Assembly: GCA_024635855.1 (NCBI GenBank)
Contig: JAGXHZ010000022.1
Span: forward strand, 1 to 13,850
Direction of reading: 5' to 3'
From: Sulfuricurvum sp.
Lineage (GTDB): Bacteria; Campylobacterota; Campylobacteria; Campylobacterales; Sulfurimonadaceae
DNA: 13,850 bases
A program made the position numbers and the translations under genes. Positions 13,758-13,850 of this stretch are shown piece by piece. Position 1 is the stretch's first letter; every line of letters begins with the position of its first letter. The notes beneath the pieces are model-generated. The model made no database searches, was not told where the DNA came from, and saw nothing but the letters and a program-made list of their open reading frames with translations.

Positions 13758-13850
13758 TATTTTTCTCCTGTAAAAAATGGTTTCCTGTCCGTATTGATGT
13801 CACAGTAGCGAAAGGGAGAAAAAACTCTCTTGCACCCTGCACATCAATCA
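13750..13850 (-). CDS. Possible C-terminal fragment of an upstream gene (runs off the contig)
   Basis: One minus-strand frame is open from the contig end to a TAA at 13752-13750, overlapping the start of mog by 8 nt. It encodes 32 residues, including IDVQGAREFFLPFATVTSIR near the contig edge and ending LQEKNND. Such short overlaps are common within operons, and the mog ribosome-binding site would lie inside it. The family is not recognised, and 32 open codons are weak evidence, particularly because the same stretch forms a nested inverted repeat. It may instead be an untranslated leader. Confidence 0.3.
   Translation of the reverse strand, partial: IDVQGAREFFLPFATVTSIRTGNHFLQEKNND
13793..13848. 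repeat. Nested inverted repeat upstream of mog at the contig end
   Basis: ATTGATGT (13793-13800) and ACATCAAT (13841-13848) are perfect 8-bp arms around 40 nt. Inside, CAG (13803-13805) can pair with CTG (13837-13839), and GAG (13816-13818) with CTC (13825-13827) around six A's. The RNA of the mog leader could fold into an interrupted hairpin. Its role, if any, is unknown, and it does not match a riboswitch class I can name. Confidence 0.4.

Noticed and set aside
13758..13850. A molybdenum-cofactor riboswitch upstream of mog
   Set aside because: The stretch is short and I cannot match its pairing to the known Moco aptamer; only a simple nested inverted repeat is visible.

Overview
The window reads as one end of a draft contig from a Campylobacterota (epsilonproteobacterial) genome, probably a sulfur-oxidising relative of Sulfuricurvum or Sulfurimonas. 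This rests on remembered family knowledge: a long-form DapD, a stand-alone glycyl-tRNA synthetase beta subunit, a CiaD-like protein next to purU, a short LeuD, an S24-type repressor, and AT-rich promoters dominated by the -10 box. No search was run. The first 18 bases match the Tn5/Nextera mosaic-end adaptor, so the true sequence starts at about position 19.

Left part (1-1090): an accessory patch. A higBA toxin-antitoxin operon runs on the minus strand, with the antitoxin cut by the contig edge. It has a palindromic operator over its promoter and is divergent from an AT-rich orphan gene for a three-helix membrane protein. That gene ends inside a second palindrome with the same TTCCCA/TGGGAA core.

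Middle (1091-7190): mostly housekeeping. It holds glyS, a divergent CinA/MoaB-like (MoCF) protein whose promoter predicts a leaderless mRNA, a 45-residue membrane peptide with a perfect Shine-Dalgarno sequence, an ankyrin-repeat/htpX operon with overlapping genes, dapD for lysine and diaminopimelate synthesis, and a miniature flagellar rod/hook-like protein made of little more than the two terminal D0 helices.

Next (7180-9552): a small regulatory island. An S24-family (CI/LexA-like) repressor lies 21 nt upstream of a large NlpC/P60 peptidoglycan-hydrolase lipoprotein. It is divergent from a 27-codon ORF across an AT-rich region with two inverted repeats that look like operators.

Right part (9549-13850): a tightly packed minus-strand operon, leuD-leuB-TPR protein-CiaD-like protein-purU-trmL-small membrane peptide, with short gaps, overlaps and two TAATG stop/start junctions. 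Upstream of it is mog, a molybdopterin adenylyltransferase. The last 93 bases hold an open frame running off the contig and a nested inverted repeat upstream of mog.

No rRNA, tRNA, CRISPR array or transposase is visible. No stretch over 300 bases lacks a gene; the longest gap outside the chosen starts is about 140 bases (9328-9468) and is regulatory. The least explained material is the repressor/lipoprotein/27-codon locus, the small membrane peptides and the mini flagellar protein. I see no complete new multi-gene system.
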